A stretch of DNA of 8,477 nucleotides from Candidatus Omnitrophota bacterium. Lineage in GTDB: Bacteria; Omnitrophota; Gorgyraeia; JACOVV01. Shown here piece by piece: positions 1 through 6,737 of this stretch. Where the stretch lies: the NCBI GenBank assembly GCA_023248175.1, contig JAHFFC010000033.1:1-8477 (forward strand). Reading direction: 5' to 3'. Position numbers and translations under genes: made by a program. Position 1 is the first letter of the stretch. Every line of letters starts with the position of its first letter. The notes under the pieces were generated by a model, which saw only the letters and a list, made by a program, of their open reading frames with translations, had not been told where the DNA came from and searched no databases.

Positions 1-1500
1 CTGATTGATATCGGTGGCAAGCTCTTGTACTCTTTTGAGATTTAAATCGCTCAGAACCAGATGGGCCCCTGCCTGCGCCAGTTTCCATGAAATGCCTCGC
101 CCAATTCCGCCAGCCGCCCCTGTAACCATGCCAATCTGTCGAGACAATTCTCCTTCGGCAGGAGCCAGCGTCAGTTTATAAAGCTCCAGTGGCCAGTATT
201 CGACGTCGAAAGCAACAGCAGGGGGCAGCGATCGGTAGGCATCAATCGCACAAGCATTGCGTTGAATTTGAATCGAGTGCTCGTAAATTTCAGCGATGAT
301 TTTTGCCTCTCTTAAATCCTTCCCCGATGCAATCATCCCAATTCCTGGGATAAGCATCACCCGTGGGTACGGATCCAGCATGGGAAGATCGGGACGACCG
401 TCGGCGCCGTTGTAACGGCGAAAATATGTCTCGTGGTTTTTGGCGTATTGTTCGATTTGCCGGAGGATCCCCCCACCCCCTTCGACTTGGCTCAGGACAG
501 GCTGACCCTCTCCCCATTTCTTCCTCTCCCTTTTAGAGAGAGGGCTGGGATGAGGGTTAATATCTACAAACAGCGGTACCCGCTTGGTCCTCAACATATG
601 GTCAGGTGTCGCCGGCCCCTGTTGAGAAGCATGACCTGCCCAGCCGGAATTGACGTAATCCAGCACCGACGGCGAATCATTCCAATGAAGGATGACTCGT
701 CTATTTTTACCGAGGACACCGCGTAGAACAGGAAGATAGTTTCGAAGAAAATCCCGGCGTTCAGAATAGGTTACACATAATTGCAGGGGCGAGACATGTC
801 TCGCCCCTGCAATGGCACCTTTCCGAACAGGGGTCTGTCCCCTATTTTTGACATACTGTTCTGCGCGTGTCACCATCTCAATCGTCCTATCATAACTGGT
901 CTTTGCATCCTCTCCCCACGTAATTAATCCGTGTTTTTCAAGCACCGCCCCCTTGGTCATGGAATGCCGGCGATACGCCAGTGCCACTTGTTTCGCCAAT
1001 TGGAATCCAGGGCGAACATATGGAATCCAAAGCAGTTCATCGCCAAAAATTTTCTGACAGATCTGGCAACCGCGAGAGGTATCAGTGAGAGAAAGAATCG
1101 CATCCGCATGGGTATGATCAATATCGTTTTCTGGAATGAATGCATGCAGGAGCGCTTCGATCGAGGGGCGAGGAGCTTTGGGATTGAGCAGACAATGAGA
1201 GAGATACTCCACCATCTGTTCGTCACTCATCTCATCTCGTTGAAGTACCGGCAAAATATGTCCGATTAAAAGAGGAGAAAAATCGTCGGGCTGACAGCTT
1301 TTGAGATCGGAACCACTCCCTTTAACCCGCAGAACCGACCGGGGCCGCCCCAGAAAATCTTTTTCTTCGATTTTCGTTGAGGTATTGCCCCCTCCCCAAA
1401 TACAAAGCTCAGCGGATTTCCCGATCAACCGGGAACGGTAAACAAGCTGGTCAAGACGGGATTTCCCTTTGGTTTCTCTGGGGTTCCACAGATTTTTCAT
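1..1500 (-). CDS. Class II aldolase / short-chain dehydrogenase fusion (RhaD-aldolase/ADH type), 3' end outside window
   Basis: The frame starting at the ATG at 1500 stays open for 500 codons to the window edge, so the gene is partial only at its C-terminus. The N-terminal part is a class II aldolase/adducin domain (about residues 10-215). It has a WGGGNTS phosphate-binding loop (residues 35-41) and the expected zinc ligands H129 and H131 (DHTHAD) and H190 (EKHGL). A Rossmann motif TGAAGGIG lies at 460-467, followed by D485 at the end of the second strand, which suggests NAD(H). This order matches the bifunctional aldolase/dehydrogenase family (usually 650-700 residues), known or predicted to cleave rhamnulose-1-phosphate-like sugar phosphates and oxidise the lactaldehyde formed. 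The true substrate is not visible. The dehydrogenase catalytic Tyr-Lys pair would lie outside the window. Residues about 220-241 and 316-344 are translated dispersed repeats sitting in linkers. The gene follows the CheW-like gene by 25 bases without a clear Shine-Dalgarno sequence. Confidence 0.9.
   Translation of the reverse strand, partial: MKNLWNPRETKGKSRLDQLVYRSRLIGKSAELCIWGGGNTSTKIEEKDFLGRPRSVLRVKGSGSDLKSCQPDDFSPLLIGHILPVLQRDEMSDEQMVEYLSHCLLNPKAPRPSIEALLHAFIPENDIDHTHADAILSLTDTSRGCQICQKIFGDELLWIPYVRPGFQLAKQVALAYRRHSMTKGAVLEKHGLITWGEDAKTSYDRTIEMVTRAEQYVKNRGQTPVRKGAIAGARHVSPLQLCVTYSERRDFLRNYLPVLRGVLGKNRRVILHWNDSPSVLDYVNSGWAGHASQQGPATPDHMLRTKRVPLFVDINPHPSPLSKRERKKWGEGQPVLSQVEGGGGILRQIEQYAKNHETYFRRYNGADGRPDLPMLDPYPRVMLIPGIGMIASGKDLREAKIIAEIYEHSIQIQRNACAIDAYRSLPPAVAFDVEYWPLELYKLTLAPAEGELSRQIGMVTGAAGGIGRGISWKLAQAGAHLVLSDLNLKRVQELATDINQ
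471..557. repeat. Composite dispersed repeat inside the aldolase/dehydrogenase gene
   Basis: The segment joins a C-run, a TTCGAC...CTCAGGACAGG module (481-500) and a CCCTCTCC (506-513)...GAGAGAGGG (536-544) imperfect stem bounded by accct (505-509) and agggt (553-557). These modules resemble low-complexity intergenic repeats I have seen in many bacterial genomes. On the minus strand it is read as residues about 316-344, rich in P, S, K, R, E and G (PHPSPLSKRERKKWGEG, then QPVLSQVEGGGG). That composition is unlike the flanking protein. It lies between the PLFVDI strand and the ILRQIEQYAKNHETYF helix, where family members normally have a short linker. Family membership of the repeat is from memory and would need a genome self-comparison. 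Confidence 0.7.
780..813. repeat. 34-bp perfect palindrome inside the aldolase/dehydrogenase gene
   Basis: Each half is 17 bases (attgcaggggcgagaca and its exact reverse complement), with its centre between 796 and 797. It is read in frame on the minus strand as residues about 230-241 (IAGARHVSPLQL). It sits between the end of the aldolase domain (RAEQYV) and the YSERRDFLRNYLPVLRG helix. A perfect palindrome of this length is not expected in a coding linker by chance. It resembles dispersed extragenic palindromes whose flanks often read GCAGGGGCGAGACA. Confidence 0.8.
829..843. repeat. AGGGGACAGACCCCT short inverted repeat next to the palindrome
   Basis: On the minus strand it reads agggg-acaga-cccct: two 5-bp arms around a 5-base loop, preceded by an A-rich stretch. 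It encodes residues 220-224 (RGQTP). I recognise this motif as a very common dispersed repeat, often associated with REP-type or IS200-like transposase elements. Here it lies 15 bp from the 34-bp palindrome, so the two may form one inserted unit (about 780-850). Confidence 0.6.
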
Positions 1501-1507
1501 TGAAACA

Positions 1508-1513
1508 ATTATA
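1508..1513 (-). promoter_or_regulatory. Perfect -10 hexamer placed for a leaderless start of the aldolase/dehydrogenase gene
   Basis: TATAAT on the minus strand ends 7 bases before the ATG at 1500, so transcription would begin at or next to the start codon. No Shine-Dalgarno sequence is seen between the preceding stop codon and this ATG, which fits a leaderless message. The -35 region at the right distance (TTCGCG-like) is poor, so this may be chance in an AT-rich gap and the gene may simply be read through from the CheW-like gene. Confidence 0.35.
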
Positions 1514-1525
1514 ACAGGAAAACGG

Positions 1526-2410
1526 TTAATCGCGAAACGAGACCAGCTCCGCTTTTTCTACTTCTTGGAGTTCATGGAGGCGATTAAGAATGGTTTCTGG
1601 AGGCTGGCTGGTCAGATAAAAAAAGCCTAAATGGCGCCCGAACTTCCCGAGGATTTGGGGTTTGTAAATCGCTTCCGCACCCACCACCGTTCCTGATTGC
1701 TGTAAAAGCTTCACCACACGGGGAAGCTGAACTGAATCCTCATCCAGGCTCTTCTGAAAAGAGATAATGGCACGGTAAGCAGGATACCCACTCTGCTTTG
1801 ACTTCTGGATCAATGTCCATTCTGTCCTTTCCAGACGTAAATGGCTTCTTCGTTCCTGTCCCGTATCATTCGGTTTTTCTTGATTTGCCAATATTTTTTC
1901 TCCCAGCCGGAGCCCGGACGGCAATGGGAAAGCTTCCTCTCCGCTCTGCTCTTGCCAGGCAGAAATCAATCTCTCGGAATGGATGAGAATCAGAGGATCA
2001 CCGTCGGAATTTGTCCCGACTCCAAAAACCAAATCTCGCCGCATTCCAATAGGAATATAGGTATCAATCCAAGAGGCATGGCTGATCTCAATCTCCTGAA
2101 CTCCGAGGACCCGACTGACTGCCAGGGCTAACCAGAGGTTCCCTCTACTGATGACCACCGCATGGGTAGCCGCTGCCGGCGCCGGATCATATGTAATCAT
2201 TCCCACCAGAGAAGAAGGGACGATTAAAGGGACCGCGCGATTGCGAACGCAAAGATACTCCGGAAGAGATTCTTTCCCGCTTGATCCTCTGGGGAGGAGA
2301 ATTGCCTGCACAATGTATGCAATGTCAATTCCCCACTTCTGTCCTGCAAATTGAACAGCAAGAAAATACCTCATCGGTTCTTGGAGCCGAAAAACAGGTG
2401 GTGGAATCAT
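1526..2410 (-). CDS. CheW-like chemotaxis adaptor with an added C-terminal domain resembling CheA P2
   Basis: I start it at the ATG at 2410 (294 residues) because this ATG overlaps the stop of the chemoreceptor gene as ATGA, the usual sign of translational coupling. The frame is open further upstream, and the ATG at 2374 (MRYFLAVQF) is an alternative. Residues about 14-152 follow the CheW beta-barrel pattern: YFLAVQFAGQKWGIDI, an LP...YLCVRNRAVPLIV segment in place of the usual GVINLRG-PVIDL, then LALAVSRVLGVQEIE and a final GDPLILIHSERLI. A polar linker (153-208) leads to residues 209-294. Their strand-helix-strand-strand-helix-strand layout, with LPRVVKLLQQSG and ETILNRLHELQEVEKAELVSF, resembles the response-regulator-binding P2 domain of CheA. 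A normal CheW has about 150-170 residues. Inferred role: bridge the adjacent receptor to a kinase encoded elsewhere and perhaps dock a receiver protein. Confidence 0.8.
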   Translation of the reverse strand: MIPPPVFRLQEPMRYFLAVQFAGQKWGIDIAYIVQAILLPRGSSGKESLPEYLCVRNRAVPLIVPSSLVGMITYDPAPAAATHAVVISRGNLWLALAVSRVLGVQEIEISHASWIDTYIPIGMRRDLVFGVGTNSDGDPLILIHSERLISAWQEQSGEEAFPLPSGLRLGEKILANQEKPNDTGQERRSHLRLERTEWTLIQKSKQSGYPAYRAIISFQKSLDEDSVQLPRVVKLLQQSGTVVGAEAIYKPQILGKFGRHLGFFYLTSQPPETILNRLHELQEVEKAELVSFRD

Positions 2411-3669
2411 GCTGGCTGTTGATCGCCAAGCAAACTTGTAATTTGTCCCATTGATTCCTGGGAGAGAGCTAACCAATCCCGCCACTTTGTTTGAAGCTGT
2501 GACAGCTCGTGGGCATCCTCCTTTAAAGTGCGGCTTTCAAGAAAAAGCTGCTGAAATCTCTTCTGGATCGCACTGGCTTGACCACAAAGATGATCCACCA
2601 TCCTCGAGAGATCCGTAAACGATTGGTCCGTTTTGGCGGCCACTTGATGGGTTGCCCCAAACACCCCTATCTCCTGTTCCAATGAACCGACCCGCTGTGA
2701 CACTTCTTCGTCCACCTGGCGAATCAATTGAATCAGTTCCTGAGAAGTCTTGAGCGACCCATCTGCCAGATGGTTTACCTCTTCAGCGACAGTAGAAAAC
2801 CCTCGTCCTCCATTTCCTTGTTGTGTCATCTCAATGGAAGTATTCACCAAAAAGAGGTTTGCCTGGTCGGCTAAATCCGAAAGTCCCTCTGCCAGCGCCC
2901 GCATTCTCTCTGTCCGCTCTGTCAACCCCTTCAACATCGTCAGAGAAGCGATCAATTTATCCTGTGTCTGTTTCAGTCGGTGGGTCGTTTCCGTGGCATT
3001 GCGGGCAGCGGTGCTGGTGGTGTCATTGACCCATCCCAAAACTCCCTCCACTTGATTCATCGGACCTTGAAGTTGATCGCTTAATTCGATCATCTGACCA
3101 CTTCGTTTTGCCAGCTGCTCCGTTTGTTCCTGTAGCATCGTTGAGTTTCTGCCGAACTCCACCAAGGTCATCGAAAGCCGATGAGTTGGCGGCGAAACAG
3201 CCTGGTAGAAACTCTCCCATTCTGATCTCTTCTCTTCCTTTTTCCAGTAGGCAATCGCTAAACCACCAAACCCAGTAAGGCTAAAGAGAATTGCCACGAG
3301 AAATCCAATCCAGACTTGATCCAGGGATCGCCTCTGTTGATTTTGGATCTGGCTGATACGTCCTTTGACCTGCGGTAGAATTTGTTCTCTGACAAAAGTA
3401 AGATTTTCAGGAACAGTGGAAATGGCTTCAATCCATCCGCCTGATGGGTGCGGTTCCGCGGATTCCAAAAAATGGGTTCGCGCTTGAAGGAACGCGGTAT
3501 CTTCTCCTCGCTGGGCCGCGCGTTCCATCTCCAACGCGTATTGATACTGCGGCAGTAAAGTAGACACGAGAAGCCGATGAGATTGATAGCCCTTAGAAAA
3601 TCCGGTGAGAGCAAATCCTAGCGAAACAAGACTAGCTCCCAAGAAAATGGAGTACGTAAGAGTGCGCAC
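2407..3669 (-). CDS. Methyl-accepting chemotaxis protein (transmembrane chemoreceptor)
   Basis: The 420-residue protein starts at a GTG preceded by AGGGGGG at good distance. Membrane segment 1 is at about 5-23, a small helical periplasmic region at 24-118, and membrane segment 2 at about 119-142. The cytoplasmic part is a long helical coil whose hairpin tip lies at about 266-298 (LADQANLF...GGRGFSTVAEEV), the signature of MCP signalling domains. The two arms around the tip are each about 137-140 residues, leaving little or no room for a HAMP domain. Several tip residues differ from the E. coli Tsr pattern (Q283, N286 and T293 in place of R388, E391 and V398), while N271, N276, E280 and RGF are kept. 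There is no C-terminal CheR/CheB pentapeptide. The ligand is unknown. It is the first gene of a receptor-CheW-like pair, with the partner start overlapping its stop codon. No CheA, CheR or CheB gene is in the window. Confidence 0.92.
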   Translation of the reverse strand: MRTLTYSIFLGASLVSLGFALTGFSKGYQSHRLLVSTLLPQYQYALEMERAAQRGEDTAFLQARTHFLESAEPHPSGGWIEAISTVPENLTFVREQILPQVKGRISQIQNQQRRSLDQVWIGFLVAILFSLTGFGGLAIAYWKKEEKRSEWESFYQAVSPPTHRLSMTLVEFGRNSTMLQEQTEQLAKRSGQMIELSDQLQGPMNQVEGVLGWVNDTTSTAARNATETTHRLKQTQDKLIASLTMLKGLTERTERMRALAEGLSDLADQANLFLVNTSIEMTQQGNGGRGFSTVAEEVNHLADGSLKTSQELIQLIRQVDEEVSQRVGSLEQEIGVFGATHQVAAKTDQSFTDLSRMVDHLCGQASAIQKRFQQLFLESRTLKEDAHELSQLQTKWRDWLALSQESMGQITSLLGDQQPA

Positions 3670-3689
3670 TAGTTCCCCCCTGAAGTTTA

Positions 3690-3719
3690 ATTTTATCAGA
3701 TTTGATTCGATTTATGCAA
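3690..3719 (-). promoter_or_regulatory. Predicted promoter of the chemoreceptor operon
   Basis: On the minus strand there is TTGCAT (3714-3719), an 18-base spacer and TAAAAT (3690-3695), with a TG one base upstream of the -10, making it an extended -10. The predicted start, near 3683, leaves a leader of about 14 bases holding the AGGGGGG ribosome binding site. The -35 matches consensus at only three positions. No terminator hairpin separates this site from the upstream nucleotidyltransferase gene, so read-through is possible. Confidence 0.5.
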
Positions 3720-3731
3720 ATAAAAAAGAAA

Positions 3732-5054
3732 TTATTTTGAGAAATGTTCTAGGATCCAGCGAACCGCCTCTTCTTTTGAAGAAAGCCGGTGTTCGAGCTG
3801 CTGGTCCTCGACGGCAGAGAGAATCTCTTTAAACGGGGGGCCAGGCGTAAACCCAAGCTGGATCAGATCATTGCCGGTGACTAACAGCTCTGGTTTAGGA
3901 GTTTCTTTCTGAAATTCCGTGTACTTCTCCTTTAAAAAATCGTATACCGTCAAATCACCGTGGCTTGCCAGGCAATCGAGACGATGCATCTCTATCTCCC
4001 ACTGAAAAGTGGGGCGCCGCATGAATCGTTTTAACGTCGCTTCCCGCATTTTTGGGGCGTTCTTGAAATCCATATGTTTTTCGACCCCCTCGGCAATCTG
4101 ATCAATCTCATCGTTGGAGAACCGAAGCCTTTGACAAATTTCGCGTGCCATCCGGGCGCCGACTCGATCATGGTTGTCGAATCGGATTCGGTCCGGGGCA
4201 TTGCGGAATGTGGGCGGTTTCCCGACGTCGTGCAACAGCGTTGACATCGCCAGAATTGCCGATCGTTCTGGCAATGGGTCGAGCATCCCCATCATCATTT
4301 GAGTATGAATAAACACGTCTCCCTCAGGATGGAATTGCGGCGGCTGCTGGACCCCCTTCATTCTGGATATCTCCGGGAGAACCTTTTTAAGGAGTCCTGT
4401 CTCATCTAATAAAGTCAACCCCCTGTCAGCGTGCCCCCCTGTGATTAATTTGACTAACTCTTCTCGAACCCGCTCGGCACTGACCTCGGTAATCTCATCC
4501 GTTAATTCACAGAGAACCTCAAAAGTTTTTCTTTCTATCTCAAATCCCAGTGTCGAGGCAAAACGAACCGCTCGGAGCAATCGGAGTTTATCTTCCTGAA
4601 AACGGATCCTCGGGTCACCAATAGTCCTGACGACTTTTCTCTGGATATCCTCTCTCCCATTCACAAAATCAAGCACTTGATTTTGGAGAGGGTCGAAATA
4701 AAGACCGTTGATCGTAAAGTCACGCCTTTGGGCATCTTTCTGAGCTGTTTTTGAATACTGCACCTCTACCGGATGGCGCCCATCCACGTAACGGCCATCT
4801 GATCGGAACGTGGCAACTTGAAACGAGACCCCTTCTTCCACAACCAACACCACCCCAAACTGAACTCCCACAGGAATCGTCCTTGAAAAAAGAGATTGGA
4901 TTTGGGAAGGGTTGGCATTGGTAGCAATGTCAATATCCTTTGCCTCCCTTCCCATGATTTGATCTCTCACACAACCTCCGGCAAAGAATGCATGGAATCC
5001 CCTTTCCTGAAGACGTTGCACAATCTGTAGCGCTAAACGATGCAATAGACTCAT
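3732..5054 (-). CDS. cca: CCA tRNA nucleotidyltransferase / poly(A) polymerase family protein with HD domain
   Basis: The 440-residue protein is of the class II nucleotidyltransferase family. The head carries AGGCVRD (25-31) and the metal-binding DID pair (D40, D42). RRDFTINGL (110-118) follows, then the nucleotide-selecting EDxxR motif at 154-158 and the ERVRE neck motif at 194-198. The central region holds an HD domain with H250, H275-D276 (LLHDVGK) and H295, as in bacterial enzymes with an added phosphohydrolase-like domain. The family adds CCA, only CC or only A to tRNA 3' ends, or poly(A) to RNA. Sequence reading alone does not choose among these. The HD motif suggests possible 2',3'-cyclic phosphatase or phosphodiesterase activity, as in E. 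coli Cca. The start is the ATG at 5054, which has no Shine-Dalgarno sequence. It is divergent from the HD-GYP gene and lies 62 bases upstream of the chemoreceptor on the same strand. Confidence 0.93.
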   Translation of the reverse strand: MSLLHRLALQIVQRLQERGFHAFFAGGCVRDQIMGREAKDIDIATNANPSQIQSLFSRTIPVGVQFGVVLVVEEGVSFQVATFRSDGRYVDGRHPVEVQYSKTAQKDAQRRDFTINGLYFDPLQNQVLDFVNGREDIQRKVVRTIGDPRIRFQEDKLRLLRAVRFASTLGFEIERKTFEVLCELTDEITEVSAERVREELVKLITGGHADRGLTLLDETGLLKKVLPEISRMKGVQQPPQFHPEGDVFIHTQMMMGMLDPLPERSAILAMSTLLHDVGKPPTFRNAPDRIRFDNHDRVGARMAREICQRLRFSNDEIDQIAEGVEKHMDFKNAPKMREATLKRFMRRPTFQWEIEMHRLDCLASHGDLTVYDFLKEKYTEFQKETPKPELLVTGNDLIQLGFTPGPPFKEILSAVEDQQLEHRLSSKEEAVRWILEHFSK

Positions 5055-5061
5055 GGAATTT

Positions 5062-5091
5062 ATCTTAACCGAAAGAGCGATTTATTGTCTA
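5062..5091 (-). promoter_or_regulatory. Predicted promoter of the nucleotidyltransferase gene, leaderless geometry
   Basis: On the minus strand there is TAGACA (5086-5091, five of six consensus positions), an 18-base spacer and TAAGAT (5062-5067, four of six). The -10 ends 7 bases before the ATG at 5054, so the transcript would start at about the start codon. No Shine-Dalgarno sequence precedes that ATG, in line with leaderless initiation. The same 7-base distance occurs before the aldolase/dehydrogenase gene. Confidence 0.45.
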
Positions 5092-5110
5092 ACACAAAAA
5101 TTCAAAAATA

Positions 5111-5133
5111 TGGTATTCTAAAAGTAGAGGAGG
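5111..5133 (+). promoter_or_regulatory. Extended -10 element and strong ribosome binding site of the GAF-HD-GYP gene
   Basis: TGGTATTCT (5111-5119) is a TGn-extended -10, followed by AGGAGG (5128-5133) five bases before the ATG at 5139. The ribosome binding site decides the start: the frame is open back to a TTG at 5085, but that codon has no such site and lies in the promoter region shared with the divergent gene. No good -35 is visible. The -10 call is tentative, the ribosome binding site is firm. Confidence 0.6.
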
Positions 5134-5138
5134 GTTAT

Positions 5139-6371
5139 ATGAATGATTCATCTATACTTGTTCTTGTCTCTACGGTGATCTGTCTAGGGGTTGGATGGTT
5201 TGTTTTCGCTCAGAATCGCCGCCGCCTTCTTAGTAAACACTCTATCTTCGGAATTCCTCTAGCAGATAAAAACTCTTCTTACCACGAAAAAGTGAAACTG
5301 GCAAGTGAGTTAATGACCCAGGAGACCGAACTCAACAAAATGGCTGAAACGATTTTGGAACTCATTGATTCTCAAATCCATCCTGTCTTCTGCCAGCTCT
5401 ACTTCTCTAACTCTAGTGGTAAACAAATGGAGCTTTTGATCTCTAATCAAGATAAACAGACCAAAGTGACTCCTGATTTATTTCTCTGGCAGGCTCCTTT
5501 TATCGAGTGGTTTTCGCACTCCAAACAATCTATCCTTCGTAAAGAACTTGAGTCTCAGAGGGGCACTTCAACTCCTGAATCGGCTCTTTTAAAAACGCTC
5601 CATGAAACAATGAATTCCACGGGTGTTGAAGTCTGCATCCCCGCTTTTCATCACGACCATTTGATGGGGGTTATTCTTCTGGGTGAAAAACATTCAGGGG
5701 TCTATTCCGAAAAAGATATCTCTTTCTTAAAAACGCTTTCCAACGATGCCGCTGCCGCCCTCAGGCATGCCCAATTGATTGCTCAGCTCCAGCAGCTCCT
5801 CTCCAGCATCATTGATGCCTTTGCCACCGCCATTGGAAAAATGGACCCAGATTATACATATGAACACATTGTGAGGACCAAGGGAATCGCTAGACGAATT
5901 GTGCAAAAACTCAAAGAACGTAGAATGCCTCTGGGTATGACAGAAGAACTTTTTCTGGCAGGTATCCTCCTGCACGATATTGGAAAACTCTTTACCCCTC
6001 GAGAAATTTTGTACAAAAAGGGTCCGTTAAACGAAGAGGAATGGAAAATTATGAGAAAACATCCCATGGATGGTGCAGAAGTCTTAGAGCAGATTCAGGG
6101 ACTTGAAGGGCCCGCACAAATTATCCGCTACCACCAAGAACGGTGGGATGGTAAGGGTTATCCGGAAGGGCTCAAAGAGAATGACATTCCCATTGGAGCT
6201 CAGGTAGCAGCAGTCGCTGATGCCTTTGACGCAATGACCTCTGACCGTCCCTATCGCAAAGGAATGAGCCGCACTCAAGCCATCGAGGAGCTCAAAAGAA
6301 ATGCCGCCACTCAATTTTCTCCCAGTATTGTCAAGATCATGATCGAATTGTATGAGGAAGGTTCAGTGTAG
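5139..6371 (+). CDS. Membrane-anchored GAF-HD-GYP protein, predicted c-di-GMP phosphodiesterase
   Basis: The 410-residue protein has one N-terminal membrane segment (about 5-24, followed by basic QNRRRLLSK), a divergent GAF sensor domain (about 60-215) and an HD-GYP domain (about 220-410). In the HD-GYP domain are H243, H279-D280 (LLHDIGK), H308 (KHP), H332-x-E334 (HQERWDGKGYP), D361 and the DAFDAMTSDRPYR block. HD-GYP proteins hydrolyse cyclic di-GMP to pGpG or GMP, so the likely job is lowering c-di-GMP at the inner membrane in response to whatever the GAF domain senses. Two positions vary: HQE replaces HHE, and G233 stands where many members have a metal-binding Glu before the DPxT segment. 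The latter suggests a two-metal rather than three-metal centre. The gene is divergent from the nucleotidyltransferase gene, and its last 9 bases overlap the convergent receiver gene. Confidence 0.93.
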   Translation: MNDSSILVLVSTVICLGVGWFVFAQNRRRLLSKHSIFGIPLADKNSSYHEKVKLASELMTQETELNKMAETILELIDSQIHPVFCQLYFSNSSGKQMELLISNQDKQTKVTPDLFLWQAPFIEWFSHSKQSILRKELESQRGTSTPESALLKTLHETMNSTGVEVCIPAFHHDHLMGVILLGEKHSGVYSEKDISFLKTLSNDAAAALRHAQLIAQLQQLLSSIIDAFATAIGKMDPDYTYEHIVRTKGIARRIVQKLKERRMPLGMTEELFLAGILLHDIGKLFTPREILYKKGPLNEEEWKIMRKHPMDGAEVLEQIQGLEGPAQIIRYHQERWDGKGYPEGLKENDIPIGAQVAAVADAFDAMTSDRPYRKGMSRTQAIEELKRNAATQFSPSIVKIMIELYEEGSV

Positions 6372-6737
6372 AATAGTCGTCAATTTACGCAGAACAACGC
6401 TGTTCAAATAATCCAAAATAAATGGCTTAAGAATATAGTCCTCTGCCCCCAGCCGTTTAGCCTCTTCAATCACTTCACGATCTTCCACTGCGGTAATCAT
6501 CACAACCTTGGGCGGATTATCTTCCATTCGAAGACGATGCAGAACTTCCAGACCGGAGATGCCAGGCATACGAACATCTAACAGAACCAAATCAGGATGC
6601 TGCTGTCTGGATTGTATCAAGGCTTGCTCCCCATTGGTAGCGAAAGAAACAAGATACCCTTTTTCTGAGAAAAAGTTTCTCAGAAAATCACAGATCTCAA
6701 TTTCGTCATCCACCACTAAAAGGTTGGCCATGTTCAC
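6363..6737 (-). CDS. Stand-alone CheY-like response regulator receiver
   Basis: This is a single receiver domain of 124 residues with nothing attached. All functional residues are present: the acidic pair D10-D11 (VVDDE), phospho-acceptor D54 (LVLLDVRMPG), T82 (MITA) and K104 (DYILKPF). It should therefore be phosphorylatable and act through protein contacts. The likely start is the GTG at 6737, directly after the TAA of the GAF gene and about 9 bases behind AAAGGG. An ATG two codons later (6731) is also possible. It is transcribed with the GAF gene and so falls under the same c-di-GMP riboswitch. Its kinase is not evident: the neighbouring GAF protein lacks a phospho-acceptor histidine and an ATPase domain. 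Its 3' end overlaps the HD-GYP gene tail-to-tail by 9 bp. Confidence 0.92.
   Translation of the reverse strand: MNMANLLVVDDEIEICDFLRNFFSEKGYLVSFATNGEQALIQSRQQHPDLVLLDVRMPGISGLEVLHRLRMEDNPPKVVMITAVEDREVIEEAKRLGAEDYILKPFILDYLNSVVLRKLTTILH

Noticed and set aside
433..726. Open frame of 97 codons on the plus strand.
   Set aside because: It reads the repeat segment and the opposite strand of the aldolase/dehydrogenase linker. Its low-complexity PPTPFD...LSPFLPLPF content is repeat-derived.
780..850. An insertion sequence or a rho-independent terminator at the palindrome.
   Set aside because: There is no transposase frame and the surrounding frame continues in both directions. The palindrome has no U-tract and lies inside a coding region.
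931..1269. Open frame of 112 codons on the plus strand.
   Set aside because: It lies wholly antisense to the aldolase domain, which has clear zinc-ligand motifs on the minus strand. The plus-strand translation has no recognisable domain.
1..1500. The aldolase/dehydrogenase as a pseudogene broken by repeats.
   Set aside because: Every triplet from 1500 to 1 was read and no stop or frameshift was found. Motifs before, between and after the repeats stay in the same frame.
2410..2485. A longer CheW-like protein starting at 2485.
   Set aside because: The extra 25 residues would overlap the chemoreceptor's coding end and have no domain character. The ATGA overlap at 2410 is the better start.
5085..5138. 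TTG start at 5085 for the GAF-HD-GYP gene.
   Set aside because: AGGAGG lies five bases before the ATG at 5139, and the upstream part overlaps promoter sequence.
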